Counted from the first letter of the stretch, positions 8,014 through 16,798 are shown. The stretch is 28,565 nt of DNA from JBARRO01 sp049644265 (GCA_049644265.1 JBARRO010000041.1:1-28565); one strand, 5' to 3'. Notes: a model not told the origin generated them from the letters alone. Numbers and translations are program-made.

Positions 8014-8760
8014 TTACATGACGATCCCGCCGTCGACACACAGGACCTGGCCTGTGATGTAGCTCGAGGCTGCCGAGGCAAGAAACACAACAACGCTCGC
8101 AATCTCCTCCGGCTTTGCCGTCCGGCGCATCGGAATCATTCCCACCAACGATTCCTTTTGCTGGGGCGTGAGCTTCTCCGTCATATCCGTATCCACGAAG
8201 CCCGGTGCGATTGCATTAACTTGAATATTGCGAGATGCAAGTTCTTTTGCAAGAGTTTTCGTAAGGCCGATCATTCCCGCTTTTGCGGCTGCGTAGTTCG
8301 ATTGTCCCGCATTCCCAATCATGCCGGAAATCGACGTAATATTGATGATCCTTCCTTCACGCTGCCCCATCATCTGCCGGCATACAGCCTTCGAGAAATT
8401 GAATGCACTTTTAAGGTTGGTATCGATCACGTCGTCCCAATCCTGTTCGCTCATTCTCAGCAGCAATCCGTCCTTGGTGATTCCTGCATTGTTCACGAGA
8501 ATATCAACGCGATGGAATTCCTTGACGACGGCATCGACAACCTGTGCAGCTCCGTTGAAGTCCTTCGCGTCCGACTGAAACGTCAGCGCCTTACGCCCCT
8601 TTGCCTCGATCTCCTGACGTACGCTCTCAGCGGCCGGCCCTGCAGACCGGTATGTCAGGGCAACGTCGGCACCCTCACTGGCAAGCGCCAGTGCGATCGC
8701 CTTGCCGATCCCCCGCGAACCGCCGGTAACGATGGCAACTTTGTTTCCGAGTAATGACAT
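8014..8760 (-). CDS. fabG: 3-oxoacyl-ACP reductase
   Basis: This 248-residue short-chain dehydrogenase/reductase reduces 3-oxoacyl-ACP with NADPH, the first reduction of the elongation cycle. It shows the cofactor loop TGGSRGIG (residues 12-19), the NNAG motif, and the catalytic tetrad Asn115, Ser143, Tyr156 and Lys160 (SNYAAAKAG). The C terminus SYITGQVLCVDGG is typical. The gene lies 14 bases after fabD and 53 bases before acpP, and its position supports the FabG assignment over other members of this large family. Confidence 0.95.
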   Translation of the reverse strand: MSLLGNKVAIVTGGSRGIGKAIALALASEGADVALTYRSAGPAAESVRQEIEAKGRKALTFQSDAKDFNGAAQVVDAVVKEFHRVDILVNNAGITKDGLLLRMSEQDWDDVIDTNLKSAFNFSKAVCRQMMGQREGRIINITSISGMIGNAGQSNYAAAKAGMIGLTKTLAKELASRNIQVNAIAPGFVDTDMTEKLTPQQKESLVGMIPMRRTAKPEEIASVVVFLASAASSYITGQVLCVDGGIVM

Positions 8761-8774
8761 TCGATCGATATGTT

Positions 8775-9686
8775 CTATTGGGCCTGAATGTCCGAATACT
8801 TATCCACGCCCCGGACCTGCGCACCCGCACTGGTCCGTTTCACCAATCCCTGCAGGACTTTGTTCGGACCGATTTCGACGAACTCCGCTGCGCCGTCGGC
8901 CACCATGCGGGTGACACTTTCCTCCCAGCGCACAGGGCTCGTAAGCTGCTGACACAACAGCTCACGGATTTCTGATTTCTTCTGCACCGGTCGGCCCGTC
9001 ACATTGGCATAAACGGGAATGCCGGCATCGCGAATGTCCGTGCGATCGAGCGCGGATTTTAATCCCAACTTTGCAGACTCCATCAGGGGGGAATGAAATG
9101 CTCCGCTGACGGGGAGTTCCTTGACGAGCTTGGCCCCCTGTTCCTTGGCCAGCTCCATCGCCTTGCGAACACCGGGGACTGATCCAGAAATCACCACCTG
9201 CCCGGGAGAATTGAAGTTCGCCGGTTGGACGATGCCGGCTGCGGACGCGTTTCTGCAAACTTCCTCGATGACGCCCGGGTTCAACCCCACAACCGCTGCC
9301 ATGGTTCCGGGCTGTTCGATACCCGCCTGTTGCATGAGCTCACCACGGAGTCTGACCAGCCTCAATCCATCCTCGAACGAAAGGGCTCCGGCATACACCA
9401 ACGCGGAGTACTCGCCGAGCGAATGTCCTGCGGTCATCGCCGCGCGCTCCCGTGTGTACAATTTCGAAAGAACAATGCTGTGAAGAAAAATCGCCGGCTG
9501 CGTGTTTTTCGTTTGCCGGAGTTCCTCCTCAGGTCCTTCAAAACAGATCTTCCAGAGCGAAAACCCCAGGATCACATCGGCCTGTTCAAAGAGCGCTTTC
9601 GCTCCCGCATTCTGCTCGTACAAATCCTTCCCCATACCGACATATTGCGATCCCTGGCCGGGAAACACAAATGCAACGAGGCCCAT
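8775..9686 (-). CDS. fabD: Malonyl-CoA:ACP transacylase
   Basis: This 303-residue acyltransferase moves the malonyl group from CoA to ACP, supplying the extender for FabH and FabF. The protein opens with VFPGQGSQYVGMGKDLYE. The nucleophile is Ser89 in GHSLGEYSALVYAGAL, and the catalytic His198 lies in SGAFHSPLM. Length is standard. The ATG lies seven bases after the fabH stop, so the two genes are almost certainly co-transcribed. Confidence 0.97.
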   Translation of the reverse strand: MGLVAFVFPGQGSQYVGMGKDLYEQNAGAKALFEQADVILGFSLWKICFEGPEEELRQTKNTQPAIFLHSIVLSKLYTRERAAMTAGHSLGEYSALVYAGALSFEDGLRLVRLRGELMQQAGIEQPGTMAAVVGLNPGVIEEVCRNASAAGIVQPANFNSPGQVVISGSVPGVRKAMELAKEQGAKLVKELPVSGAFHSPLMESAKLGLKSALDRTDIRDAGIPVYANVTGRPVQKKSEIRELLCQQLTSPVRWEESVTRMVADGAAEFVEIGPNKVLQGLVKRTSAGAQVRGVDKYSDIQAQ

Positions 9687-9693
9687 GTTGCCG

Positions 9694-10698
9694 CTACGGT
9701 TTTTCCGGGTTTACCAGCGACCACTTCACGAGCACCGCACCCCAGGTGTACCCCGCTCCGAACGCCGCAAGGACGATATTCTGCCCCCGTTTCAATTGTC
9801 CGCATTCCCACCATTCCGAAAGACAGAGGGGAATTGTGGCCGCCGTAGTGTTTCCGTACTTGTCAATATTAATCATCACCTTATTGCGATCGATACCCAT
9901 CCGGCTTGCCGTGGCGTCGATAATCCGGAGGTTCGCCTGATGCGGCACAAGCCAGGCGACGTCATCTCCGGTCAGGTTGTTCCGCTGCATGACCTCCGCT
10001 GCGACTTCCGCCATTCCGATCACGGCAAGTTTGAATACGGCTTTTCCATCCTGATAAATATAGTGCATGCGTTTATCGACCGTTTCCCGCGTCGAAGGAT
10101 GCAAACTTCCGCCGCCTTTCATGTACAGGTACGCTCCGCCGGAACCGTCGCTGTAGAGGCGTTGGTCGAGAATCCCGTAACCAGGTTCCTCGCTCGGTTC
10201 AAGGAGCACAGCGCCGGCACCGTCGCCAAAAAGAATGCAGGTATTCCGGTCGGTGTAATCGATAATGGAACTCATCTTGTCGGCCCCGACGACGATGACC
10301 TTCTTGTGCGTACCGCTCTCGATGAATTTCGCCCCAACCGTCAACGCATACAAAAACCCGGAGCAGGCACCGGACAAATCGAAACCCCAGGCGTTCCGTG
10401 CACCGATTTTATCCTGAACGATACATGCCGTTGCGGGAAAAAACATGTCCGGCGTGACAGTGGCAACGATGATCAGGTCAATATCCGTCGCCTCGATCTT
10501 GCGACGAGAAAACAGATGCTCGATCGCCTTGACGCACATATCCGATGTGGCACCCTGTTCCAGAATTCTGCGTTCGCGAATGCCTGTGCGGGAGCGGATC
10601 CACTCGTCGTTGGTATCCACCATCTTCTCCAGTTCGGCATTGGTCAGAACCTTTTCAGGGACGTAATGACCAACGGCTGTTATTGCGGCTTTTTGCAT
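9694..10698 (-). CDS. fabH: Beta-ketoacyl-ACP synthase III
   Basis: This 334-residue enzyme starts fatty acid synthesis by condensing an acyl-CoA primer with malonyl-ACP. The catalytic triad is complete: Cys112 in LSGACSGFLYAL, His253 in WLVPHQANLRIID and Asn283 in YGNTTAATIPL. A GGAGAG Shine-Dalgarno stands shortly before the ATG. It follows plsX by 14 bases in the conserved plsX-fabH-fabD-fabG order. Whether it prefers straight-chain or branched primers cannot be judged from the sequence alone. Confidence 0.97.
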   Translation of the reverse strand: MQKAAITAVGHYVPEKVLTNAELEKMVDTNDEWIRSRTGIRERRILEQGATSDMCVKAIEHLFSRRKIEATDIDLIIVATVTPDMFFPATACIVQDKIGARNAWGFDLSGACSGFLYALTVGAKFIESGTHKKVIVVGADKMSSIIDYTDRNTCILFGDGAGAVLLEPSEEPGYGILDQRLYSDGSGGAYLYMKGGGSLHPSTRETVDKRMHYIYQDGKAVFKLAVIGMAEVAAEVMQRNNLTGDDVAWLVPHQANLRIIDATASRMGIDRNKVMINIDKYGNTTAATIPLCLSEWWECGQLKRGQNIVLAAFGAGYTWGAVLVKWSLVNPEKP

Positions 10699-10712
10699 CT
10701 TGCTTCTCTCCG

Positions 10713-11768
10713 TTATGCGGTGCCCAACACGGTGCTCCCTGCGGCAGAAGTTCCCATCGACTGCGTAAGAGCCTCTTCGATATGAAGATTGAGTTTCGTT
10801 TCGGCAACTTCGACCGCTTTCAAAATCATGTTCTTAATACCCTTCGAGGTGGAGCTTCCGTGACCGATGATCGACACTCCGTTCACCCCAAGCACGGGGA
10901 CGCCTCCGGCTTCGTTCGGGTCCATATCTTTCAGGGCCGCCTTAAGGACCGATTTTGCCAGGCCAACTCCGATCTTTTTCAGAAGGCCTTGTTGTGCCAC
11001 CTGCAACAGGCGGCTTTTGAGGAACGGCGGAACGCTTTCTCCAAATTTCAGGACAATGTTCCCGACGAACCCGTCACAGACAACCACATCCGCCCTGGAT
11101 TTCAGGATGTCCCTTCCTTCGACATTTCCAATAAAATTCAGGGAGCTTGACTCGAGCAGCTTGTGCGCTTCGAGTACCACCGCTGTTCCCTTTTGTCGTT
11201 CCTCTCCAACGTTCAGCAGGGCAACGGTGGGGTTCTCTTTCTTCATAATCTTCGTAAAGTAGATGCTTCCCATGATCGCAAACTCGAACAGGTGTCGCGC
11301 CCTGCAATCGACATTGGTGCCAGCATCAAGCAGCAGGCACATTCCGTGTTCAGACGGTATGAAGGTTCCGATGGTTGGTCGGCTCACTCCTTTTACACGC
11401 CCGAGGATCAGGGTTGATGCAGAGAGCACCGCCCCGGTATTTCCAGCACTGACAAAAGCGTCCGCCTTGCCTTCCTGGTGCAGGCGCATTCCCACGGCAA
11501 GCGAAGAATCCCTTTTTTGCTTCACGGCCGCTGTCGGCGAATCCTCCATCGAGATAACTTGCGAGGCATGAACGACGGAATAGGCAAGGCCTTCTGCGTG
11601 ACGTGTCGTCAATTCCTGTCGGATCCTGCCTTCGTCGCCAACCAGAACGAGCTCGAACGCATTCTGTTTTTCCCGCATTGCCTGAATCGATCCCTCGACC
11701 TCACGGGACGGCGCGTAATCCCCTCCCATGGCATCAAGAGCGATTCGCAATATGCGGGGAGAACTCAT
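10713..11768 (-). CDS. plsX: Phosphate acyltransferase PlsX
   Basis: This 351-residue peripheral membrane enzyme converts acyl-ACP and phosphate into acyl-phosphate, the acyl donor for PlsY in phospholipid synthesis. The N-terminal RIALDAMGGDYAP is the family hallmark; VISMEDSPTAAVKQKRDSSL and FVSAGNTGAVLSASTLILGR are further conserved segments. Length is normal. It lies 52 bases after rpmF and 14 bases before fabH, the classical rpmF-plsX-fabH arrangement. No clear Shine-Dalgarno precedes the ATG. Confidence 0.97.
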   Translation of the reverse strand: MSSPRILRIALDAMGGDYAPSREVEGSIQAMREKQNAFELVLVGDEGRIRQELTTRHAEGLAYSVVHASQVISMEDSPTAAVKQKRDSSLAVGMRLHQEGKADAFVSAGNTGAVLSASTLILGRVKGVSRPTIGTFIPSEHGMCLLLDAGTNVDCRARHLFEFAIMGSIYFTKIMKKENPTVALLNVGEERQKGTAVVLEAHKLLESSSLNFIGNVEGRDILKSRADVVVCDGFVGNIVLKFGESVPPFLKSRLLQVAQQGLLKKIGVGLAKSVLKAALKDMDPNEAGGVPVLGVNGVSIIGHGSSTSKGIKNMILKAVEVAETKLNLHIEEALTQSMGTSAAGSTVLGTA

Positions 11769-11820
11769 CGAACTGTAGGCTGATCAAGCTCTTGAAACGT
11801 ACGAACGACGAATGGAACCG

Positions 11821-12003
11821 TTAGGCTTCTTTAGGTGTGACGATCGACCGGCCGTCGTAAAAACCGCAGTGCGGGCACGCGCGATGCTGAAGCTTCTGTT
11901 CGTGGCAGTTGGGGCATTCCTGGATGGCAGGAGCGGTGGCTTTGTAATGGGTGCGACGCTTGCGTCCGCGCGTTTTCGAATGACGTCGTTTCGGATTAGG
12001 CAT
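11821..12003 (-). CDS. rpmF: 50S ribosomal protein L32
   Basis: This 60-residue basic protein begins MPNPKRRHSKTRGRKRRTH, the standard L32 N terminus, and carries a four-cysteine zinc ribbon (Cys30, Cys33, Cys43, Cys46; CPNC and CPHC). It belongs to the large ribosomal subunit near the peptidyl transferase centre. An AAAGGA sequence precedes the ATG. All four zinc ligands are present, so this is the zinc-binding (C+) form rather than a zinc-free paralogue. Confidence 0.97.
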   Translation of the reverse strand: MPNPKRRHSKTRGRKRRTHYKATAPAIQECPNCHEQKLQHRACPHCGFYDGRSIVTPKEA

Positions 12004-12035
12004 GAGTCAGTTTTCCTTTGAGGGTTGAAATCCTG

Positions 12036-12551
12036 TCAATTCCGGAACATTTTCTGAAGATCCTCCCAGCGCGGATCAATCGTATCCTTTCCACATTCGC
12101 AGGGGGAACTGTTCCTATTCTTTCCACACGTGGGGCAAAGCCCCGCGCACTCTTCCTTGCAGAGAAGTTTCTGAGGCACGGCAAGAACGAGGAACTGCCT
12201 TACATCTTCATCCAGATCGATGAAGTTCGTGTCGGGTCCAAGAAGCTGGACTTCGTCTCCTCCACCGCTTTCGGTGGAATGGTTCTCCATCAGATAGACA
12301 ATGGAGTACTTCCCTTTGATATTGCCTTGGAAGTCCTCGAGACAGCGGTCACAAACAAAATTGCCGGTCGTGGAGAGGTCGGCCTGTAGAAAGAGCTGCC
12401 GGCTGTTCTTTTCCAGGGAGGCATCCACGTGGACGACGTGCTTAAAGCGATCGTCCAACCCCAGTGAAGGGGCTACAACGTCAAATGCGTAGTCGTGAAT
12501 CCCTTCTGAGAGCTTCGAAATGTTGATTCTGAGTTCACCCAAAGAGTCCAC
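12036..12551 (-). CDS. yceD: YceD/DUF177 family protein
   Basis: A 171-residue protein of the DUF177 (YceD) family, nearly always encoded just before rpmF as here. Visible features are FVCDRCLEDF in the middle and a cysteine-rich stretch (CKEECAGLCPTCGK, then CECGK) that could bind zinc. Family members have been linked to 23S rRNA accumulation or ribosome biogenesis in bacteria and plastids; the detailed activity is unknown. The start is a GTG: an in-frame TGA lies 15 bases upstream, which rules out a longer protein, and GAAGG lies just before it. It is the first gene after the promoter at 12654-12682. Confidence 0.88.
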   Translation of the reverse strand: MDSLGELRINISKLSEGIHDYAFDVVAPSLGLDDRFKHVVHVDASLEKNSRQLFLQADLSTTGNFVCDRCLEDFQGNIKGKYSIVYLMENHSTESGGGDEVQLLGPDTNFIDLDEDVRQFLVLAVPQKLLCKEECAGLCPTCGKNRNSSPCECGKDTIDPRWEDLQKMFRN

Positions 12552-12653
12552 AGCCTTCGGAGATCATGAACGGAACCAATTCCCTGCCCCTGCCCTCACG
12601 AATTTCCCCGGTTTTTGCACCAGAATGAACGATATTTTCAAAAAATGTTGCAA

Positions 12654-12682
12654 AATATACGGAGAATGGCAAAGAGAGTCAA
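12654..12682 (-). promoter_or_regulatory. Promoter of the yceD-rpmF-plsX-fab operon
   Basis: On the minus strand TTGACT (12677-12682) and TATATT (12654-12659) are separated by exactly 17 bases, a near-consensus housekeeping sigma factor promoter. Transcription would begin near 12647, giving a leader of about 96 bases before the GTG of yceD. It lies in the 216-base gap after the PUR-like gene, where a new promoter is expected. A 7-base inverted repeat, GGAGAAT/ATTCTCC, has one arm in the spacer (12661-12667) and the other upstream (12712-12718). Confidence 0.7.
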
Positions 12683-12767
12683 GGATAAATTCAAATCCTC
12701 CACCTTGCTGAATTCTCCAACATCAAACAACTGCGAATGCGTTCAGATTCCGGGAAGCTGACAGCGG

Positions 12768-13055
12768 TTACAAGGTTTTTTCTGCCACCACTCCGTTCTC
12801 GGGCTCGGCAACGATAAGGAGATGGGTCTTGACATGTTCCACTGTTTCCTGAAGAGCGTCGCGGAACTTGTCGAAGTCCTCCTTATACAGGAAGATCTTG
12901 TGCTTCTCGTATTCCTCTTCTCCGACGCGTTTGCTCTCGGTGATCGTAATGTAGAAATCCTTCTCGGATTTCGTCGACTTAACATCGAAAAAGTAAGTGC
13001 GTTTGCCTGCCCGCACACGTTTGGTGAATATTTCGTCCTTGTAATTGTTTTCCAA
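12768..13055 (-). CDS. PUR-family (DUF3276-like) nucleic-acid-binding protein
   Basis: A 95-residue protein resembling the small PUR-alpha-like proteins of Bacteroidota and spirochaetes, which fold as a whirly-like beta-sheet plus helix and bind single-stranded DNA or RNA. RVRAGKRTYFFDVKSTKSEKDFYITITESKR and HKIFLYKEDFDKFRDALQETVEHV fit that pattern. The start is TTG: no in-frame ATG exists near it and a full GGAGG lies seven bases upstream. Likely role is binding nucleic acid as a regulator; targets are unknown. It stands alone between the PorZ-like gene and the yceD operon, with 70-plus and 216 bases on its sides. Confidence 0.85.
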   Translation of the reverse strand: MENNYKDEIFTKRVRAGKRTYFFDVKSTKSEKDFYITITESKRVGEEEYEKHKIFLYKEDFDKFRDALQETVEHVKTHLLIVAEPENGVVAEKTL

Positions 13056-13126
13056 GTGACGGCCTCCCTGAATGATAGTATGGATTGATAGGTGAATTGT
13101 GGAGCAAAACTTTCCCTGATTTGGAA

Positions 13127-15418
13127 CTACCTGCGTACCACGGCGATCTTCCCCGTCGCAACCTGATTTCCGTTTTCAGCAAAAGCCACAACGAGGTACA
13201 CGCCGGAAGAAACTACTCTGCCTTCCATATCCCTCCCGTCCCAGAACGCTCTTCCTCCCCCCTGCGCATTGAACTGGGCAACAAGGGAACCGCTGATCGT
13301 CAGGATCTTGATCGAGCTGCTGGGGACAAGGTTCCTGATCGTGAGAGGATCGTTGCTCGGAAGGATGTAAGGATTCGGACCAAACTCAAGAGTGGAGTAG
13401 CTGCGTTCCGTCTGAACAGCGGAGATTTCCAGGCTTGAGAGGCCTTTTTGCGTGCCGACATACACAATTCCCCGACGCTGGTCTATGGCGATGGATCGAA
13501 CATCGTTGTCGGCGAGCTGGCCTTTCGTCAGAAATACGTTGTATTGCTGCAGCAACTGCGTGCCGTCCGGGTTGAGAACAAACACGCCCTCTCGAGTCCC
13601 CACCCACTTGTTGTTCACGGCATCGACTGCGATCGCCTGCACGGACTGTTCGCGGAGCGGAAAAACGATTGCTCTCCGGGATTTGGGAAAGAGCGGGTCT
13701 GTGAGGATCAATGCTCCGAGATCGGATCCCACCCACACTTCACCGTTGAGGTCAACGGCAAGGGATAAGACCGAGCTGTTCGGCAAACCCTCGGAGATCG
13801 TCATGCGCCCCCAACCGCCGGTCGATTCCGTGCCGGACACGCTGAGGTCCTCATTGAAGTAGAACAACCCGCGATCGGACTTGATAAACGGCTCAGAATT
13901 CGCGAGCCATTTTGTGCCGTTCCCGTCGATGACAACATTGGAGAACACGCCTTCCGAAGGGTCGTAGAGGTTGCGGTAGTAGGCAATGGTGGAGTCGTTC
14001 ACCGTTTGCGCCAGGTATCGACCGTTCACTGCCGTCCGATCAACGATCCAGCTGGTTCCTTTTCTGTCCACGACAACACCGCCGGCTACGGTGAAATACG
14101 GGAAGTTAGGATCGACAACAGTTGGCGACAACCCTGGCGTCATCCGGGAGTCGATTCTTCGTCGAATGGTGTCGCCAGCCACCTCAAGGATTCCTTCACC
14201 CCAGGAACTCGCCCAGACGGAACCGTTCGCTCCCGTCGAGACTTTATAGTAGTCGTTGTGGTACATGATCGGATAGTCCGATAAGGTGAAATTCTTCCAC
14301 CGGGAACCCTCGGGAAGCGAAGGATTGTATCGGACGAATCCTCTCCCGCCACCATTGGCACCCGTGCCCGCCCACAGGATGCCGTCCGCATCGATCGCAA
14401 GACTTACGAACAAGTTCGACGAGGGGCCATTCGGATACACCGAAGTCCACTGCCCCGATTGCCATTGGACAATTCCGCTGGTCATTGTTCCGACCCATGG
14501 TTGGGAAGAAACAGGATCCTTCACGATCACCGTTCCTTGCGCACTCGCGTTCGTCGCCAGGATTTGTGAGGAAGTGTTGAGGGATGCGAGAGACTCCAGT
14601 TGAAGGGTCCCGAGTCCAACGGAGAGAGCAAGTAATTCAGTCGTGCCTGGTGCGAGATCCGCAATGATTTTTCCGTTCATTGACCCAATGACAGAGAAGG
14701 CACCGTTCGAGAAAAAGGCGGCTCCGCTCGTTGCTCCCACAACAAGTGTATCGCGAAAAAGAGCAAGAGAGAGGATTGTGGAAGAAGGAAGCCCTGGGCC
14801 TGTGTACAAAGTCCACGAGGCGGGAGAAGAAAGGTTGGGCGCCGAGAGAAGCGCTGTGGCAATTCCCTGGTCCGTCGCGACCCAAACGCGGTTGCCCTGG
14901 AGAAGCATACGGTGGACTAGCGGCTGTGTGGCAAAGCCAAAGTTCGCGTAGGTGTCGCCGAATTCCCACCGGTTCAGGAGGAAGACAGAAATGCCGTAAC
15001 CACACACGACAAACATGGAATCTCCACGGGAGAAGAAACTCTGGACCCCCTTCTGCAGTCGGTTCGACTCTCTGATATCCGTGATGCTGGACCATCCGCC
15101 CGTTGCGGGGTCGTACACAGCGATGGATCCGTCGGAGGCGCCAATCCAGATTCGCGATAAGCGGTCAACCCCAATAGCCCCGCAATCGTTGGAACTCAAC
15201 CCTTCGGAAATCGTCATCCTGTCGATTTTTCCCGTTCGTACATCGTAGGCAAATACCCCACCGCTTGTCGCAACCCAAAGGGAGCCACCGGAAGAGACTG
15301 CAGAGACGACCGACTTCATGGCGGTAAAGTTCTTCCAGTGACCGATGTTCAACTGCCTCGCGGAGGCATCGGCGTGAATCAGAATGCCCGCAAGCATGAG
15401 CAGAACGAATCGTTGCAT
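13127..15418 (-). CDS. PorZ-like two-propeller protein with T9SS C-terminal sorting domain
   Basis: This 763-residue protein has a signal peptide (about 1-20) and then many repeated blades of the two-component-regulator propeller type (for example SLWVATSGGVFAYD, SRIWIGASDGSIAVYD, NNKWVGTREGVFVLNPDG, GIVYVGTQKGLSSLE). A C-terminal domain of about 90 residues starts near residue 673 with FGPNPY and ends with WDGRDMEGRVVSSGVYLVVAF, matching a type A T9SS sorting domain. Length and architecture resemble PorZ, the surface component of the T9SS attachment complex in Porphyromonas. Orthology is inferred from architecture only; another secreted propeller protein is possible. It follows ribH by nine bases and lacks an evident Shine-Dalgarno. 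Confidence 0.75.
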   Translation of the reverse strand: MQRFVLLMLAGILIHADASARQLNIGHWKNFTAMKSVVSAVSSGGSLWVATSGGVFAYDVRTGKIDRMTISEGLSSNDCGAIGVDRLSRIWIGASDGSIAVYDPATGGWSSITDIRESNRLQKGVQSFFSRGDSMFVVCGYGISVFLLNRWEFGDTYANFGFATQPLVHRMLLQGNRVWVATDQGIATALLSAPNLSSPASWTLYTGPGLPSSTILSLALFRDTLVVGATSGAAFFSNGAFSVIGSMNGKIIADLAPGTTELLALSVGLGTLQLESLASLNTSSQILATNASAQGTVIVKDPVSSQPWVGTMTSGIVQWQSGQWTSVYPNGPSSNLFVSLAIDADGILWAGTGANGGGRGFVRYNPSLPEGSRWKNFTLSDYPIMYHNDYYKVSTGANGSVWASSWGEGILEVAGDTIRRRIDSRMTPGLSPTVVDPNFPYFTVAGGVVVDRKGTSWIVDRTAVNGRYLAQTVNDSTIAYYRNLYDPSEGVFSNVVIDGNGTKWLANSEPFIKSDRGLFYFNEDLSVSGTESTGGWGRMTISEGLPNSSVLSLAVDLNGEVWVGSDLGALILTDPLFPKSRRAIVFPLREQSVQAIAVDAVNNKWVGTREGVFVLNPDGTQLLQQYNVFLTKGQLADNDVRSIAIDQRRGIVYVGTQKGLSSLEISAVQTERSYSTLEFGPNPYILPSNDPLTIRNLVPSSSIKILTISGSLVAQFNAQGGGRAFWDGRDMEGRVVSSGVYLVVAFAENGNQVATGKIAVVRR

Positions 15419-15427
15419 CGGCTGATA

Positions 15428-15919
15428 CTACCTTCCCCTTCGTTTCAAAGTCTTCGAAAGCACCGCCATCTCGATCGCGGCAAGTGCCGCATCCCATCCT
15501 TTATGACCGTGCTTCCCCCCCACTCGCTCCTTCGCCTGTCGCTCGTTGTTCGTTGTCAGAACACCAAACGACACGGGAACAGACGTGTCCAGAGCAACTT
15601 TTTGGATCCCGAAAGCAGCTCCGGCCGCCACAAAGTCAAAGTGCGGTGTTTCACCCCGGATGACAGCTCCCAGGCAAACAATGGCGTCATACCTCTTACT
15701 GCGGGCGAGGAGGTTCGCAACCTGCGGCAACTCAAAGGCACCGGGACAATACTCGACTGCGATATCCAGCTCCCTTACCCCATGCTCACCCAAACACTTC
15801 CGTGCTCCTGCAAGAAGTTTTGTCGTGATTGGCTCATGGAATCGGCTGACAACCAATGCGAAACGCAATCCTCTGGTTGTGCGCCCCAATGTCCGGCGAG
15901 ATTGATTCTTTCTGTTCAC
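15428..15919 (-). CDS. ribH: 6,7-dimethyl-8-ribityllumazine synthase
   Basis: This 163-residue enzyme performs the penultimate step of riboflavin synthesis, joining the ribityl-aminouracil to dihydroxybutanone phosphate. Conserved segments are SRFHEPITTKLLAGA, YCPGAFELPQVANLL (residues 57-71) and VCLGAVIRGETPHFDFVA with His93 as the likely catalytic base; TNNERQAKERVGGKHGHKG closes the active site region. The start is GTG, because an ATG just upstream runs into a stop after one codon. It follows the PHP gene by six bases. No other rib genes lie here, so it is scattered from the rest of the pathway. Confidence 0.97.
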   Translation of the reverse strand: MNRKNQSRRTLGRTTRGLRFALVVSRFHEPITTKLLAGARKCLGEHGVRELDIAVEYCPGAFELPQVANLLARSKRYDAIVCLGAVIRGETPHFDFVAAGAAFGIQKVALDTSVPVSFGVLTTNNERQAKERVGGKHGHKGWDAALAAIEMAVLSKTLKRRGR

Positions 15920-15925
15920 CGCATC

Positions 15926-16798
15926 CTAGGAAAACAGACGGCTGCGCATCGTCTCAACAACCTGCAAGGGAACGGCAAAGGAACCGAACACCGTGTCATC
16001 GTTCTTTTTCCCCCCGTGAAAATCGGACCCCCCGCTTTCAAGAAGAAAATACTGGTTCACGACTCCACGATAGTAGTCCTGGCGGGCTTCATTGTGAGAA
16101 GGATGAATGACCTCGATGCCATCGATCCCAGCCTTGATCAACTCGAGTAATTCCGTTTCTGTCGTATATTTTCCCGGATGGGCAAGGAACGAGAGTCCCC
16201 GGGAGGAGGAGATCAGCTTCACGGCTTCCTGCGGACTCACCTGGTATTTTTTCTCGTACGCCGGTCCCCCCGTGCCTATGTACTTCGCAAACACTTCGTG
16301 GTAGGTCTCCACAAATCCTTCTTCCAGCAGCGCATTGGCAATATGGGGACGCCCGACAGAGCCGATGCCGGCTTGATAGAGGACTGCTTCGAGGGTGAGA
16401 GGAATATTGATCTTGTTGAGTTTCTCGACGATCCGCTCCGCGCGTTTCAACCGCTCCTGTCGAAAGAAAGTCAGGTAATCGAGAAGATTTTGATTCGTGT
16501 GGTCGAAGAAGTAGGCAAGGAGATGTATGTCTTTCTCCCCGAACGTTGCACTCAACTCGAGGCCTTGAATAACCTCCACATCATACTGCTTCCCCCATTC
16601 AATCGCTTCGTCTATGGCCCCGACGTTGTCATGGTCGGTCACCGCAATTGCATTCAGACCGACCTCATGGGCCTTTTTTACCAGGTCGTGGGGCGAAAGC
16701 GCTCCGTCCGAGTACGTGGTGTGGGTGTGCAGGTCCGCGCGGTATGCCGAGGAAGGGAAGGCGCCTTCCCTTTGCTCTTGCCCCTCCATCTCAGCCAT
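15926..16798 (-). CDS. PHP-domain phosphoesterase (TrpH/RNase AM-like)
   Basis: With the ATG at 16798 this is a 290-residue PHP-family metal-dependent phosphoesterase. Metal-binding motifs are in order: ADLHTHTTYSDG near the N terminus, VTDHDN, GRPHIANAL, FLAHPGKY and GGSDFHGG near the C terminus. The layout with an inserted helical segment matches the TrpH/RNase AM group, known for 5'-3' exoribonuclease and 3',5'-nucleotide bisphosphate phosphatase activity in E. coli. The substrate here is inferred from family. The start was chosen because GGAG lies four bases upstream; an alternative TTG at 16810 would add four residues. It lies between a Crp-type regulator and ribH. Confidence 0.9.
   Translation of the reverse strand: MAEMEGQEQREGAFPSSAYRADLHTHTTYSDGALSPHDLVKKAHEVGLNAIAVTDHDNVGAIDEAIEWGKQYDVEVIQGLELSATFGEKDIHLLAYFFDHTNQNLLDYLTFFRQERLKRAERIVEKLNKINIPLTLEAVLYQAGIGSVGRPHIANALLEEGFVETYHEVFAKYIGTGGPAYEKKYQVSPQEAVKLISSSRGLSFLAHPGKYTTETELLELIKAGIDGIEVIHPSHNEARQDYYRGVVNQYFLLESGGSDFHGGKKNDDTVFGSFAVPLQVVETMRSRLFS

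Noticed and set aside
9502..10785. Plus-strand reading frame of 427 codons opposite fabD/fabH
   Set aside because: Antisense to two well-supported genes, with no domain or ribosome binding site.
12661..12718. tRNA-like outline: 7-base acceptor-like repeat and a TTCAAATCC stretch
   Set aside because: Only 58 bases lie between the arm ends, no D or anticodon arm forms, and a near-consensus promoter overlaps it on the other strand.
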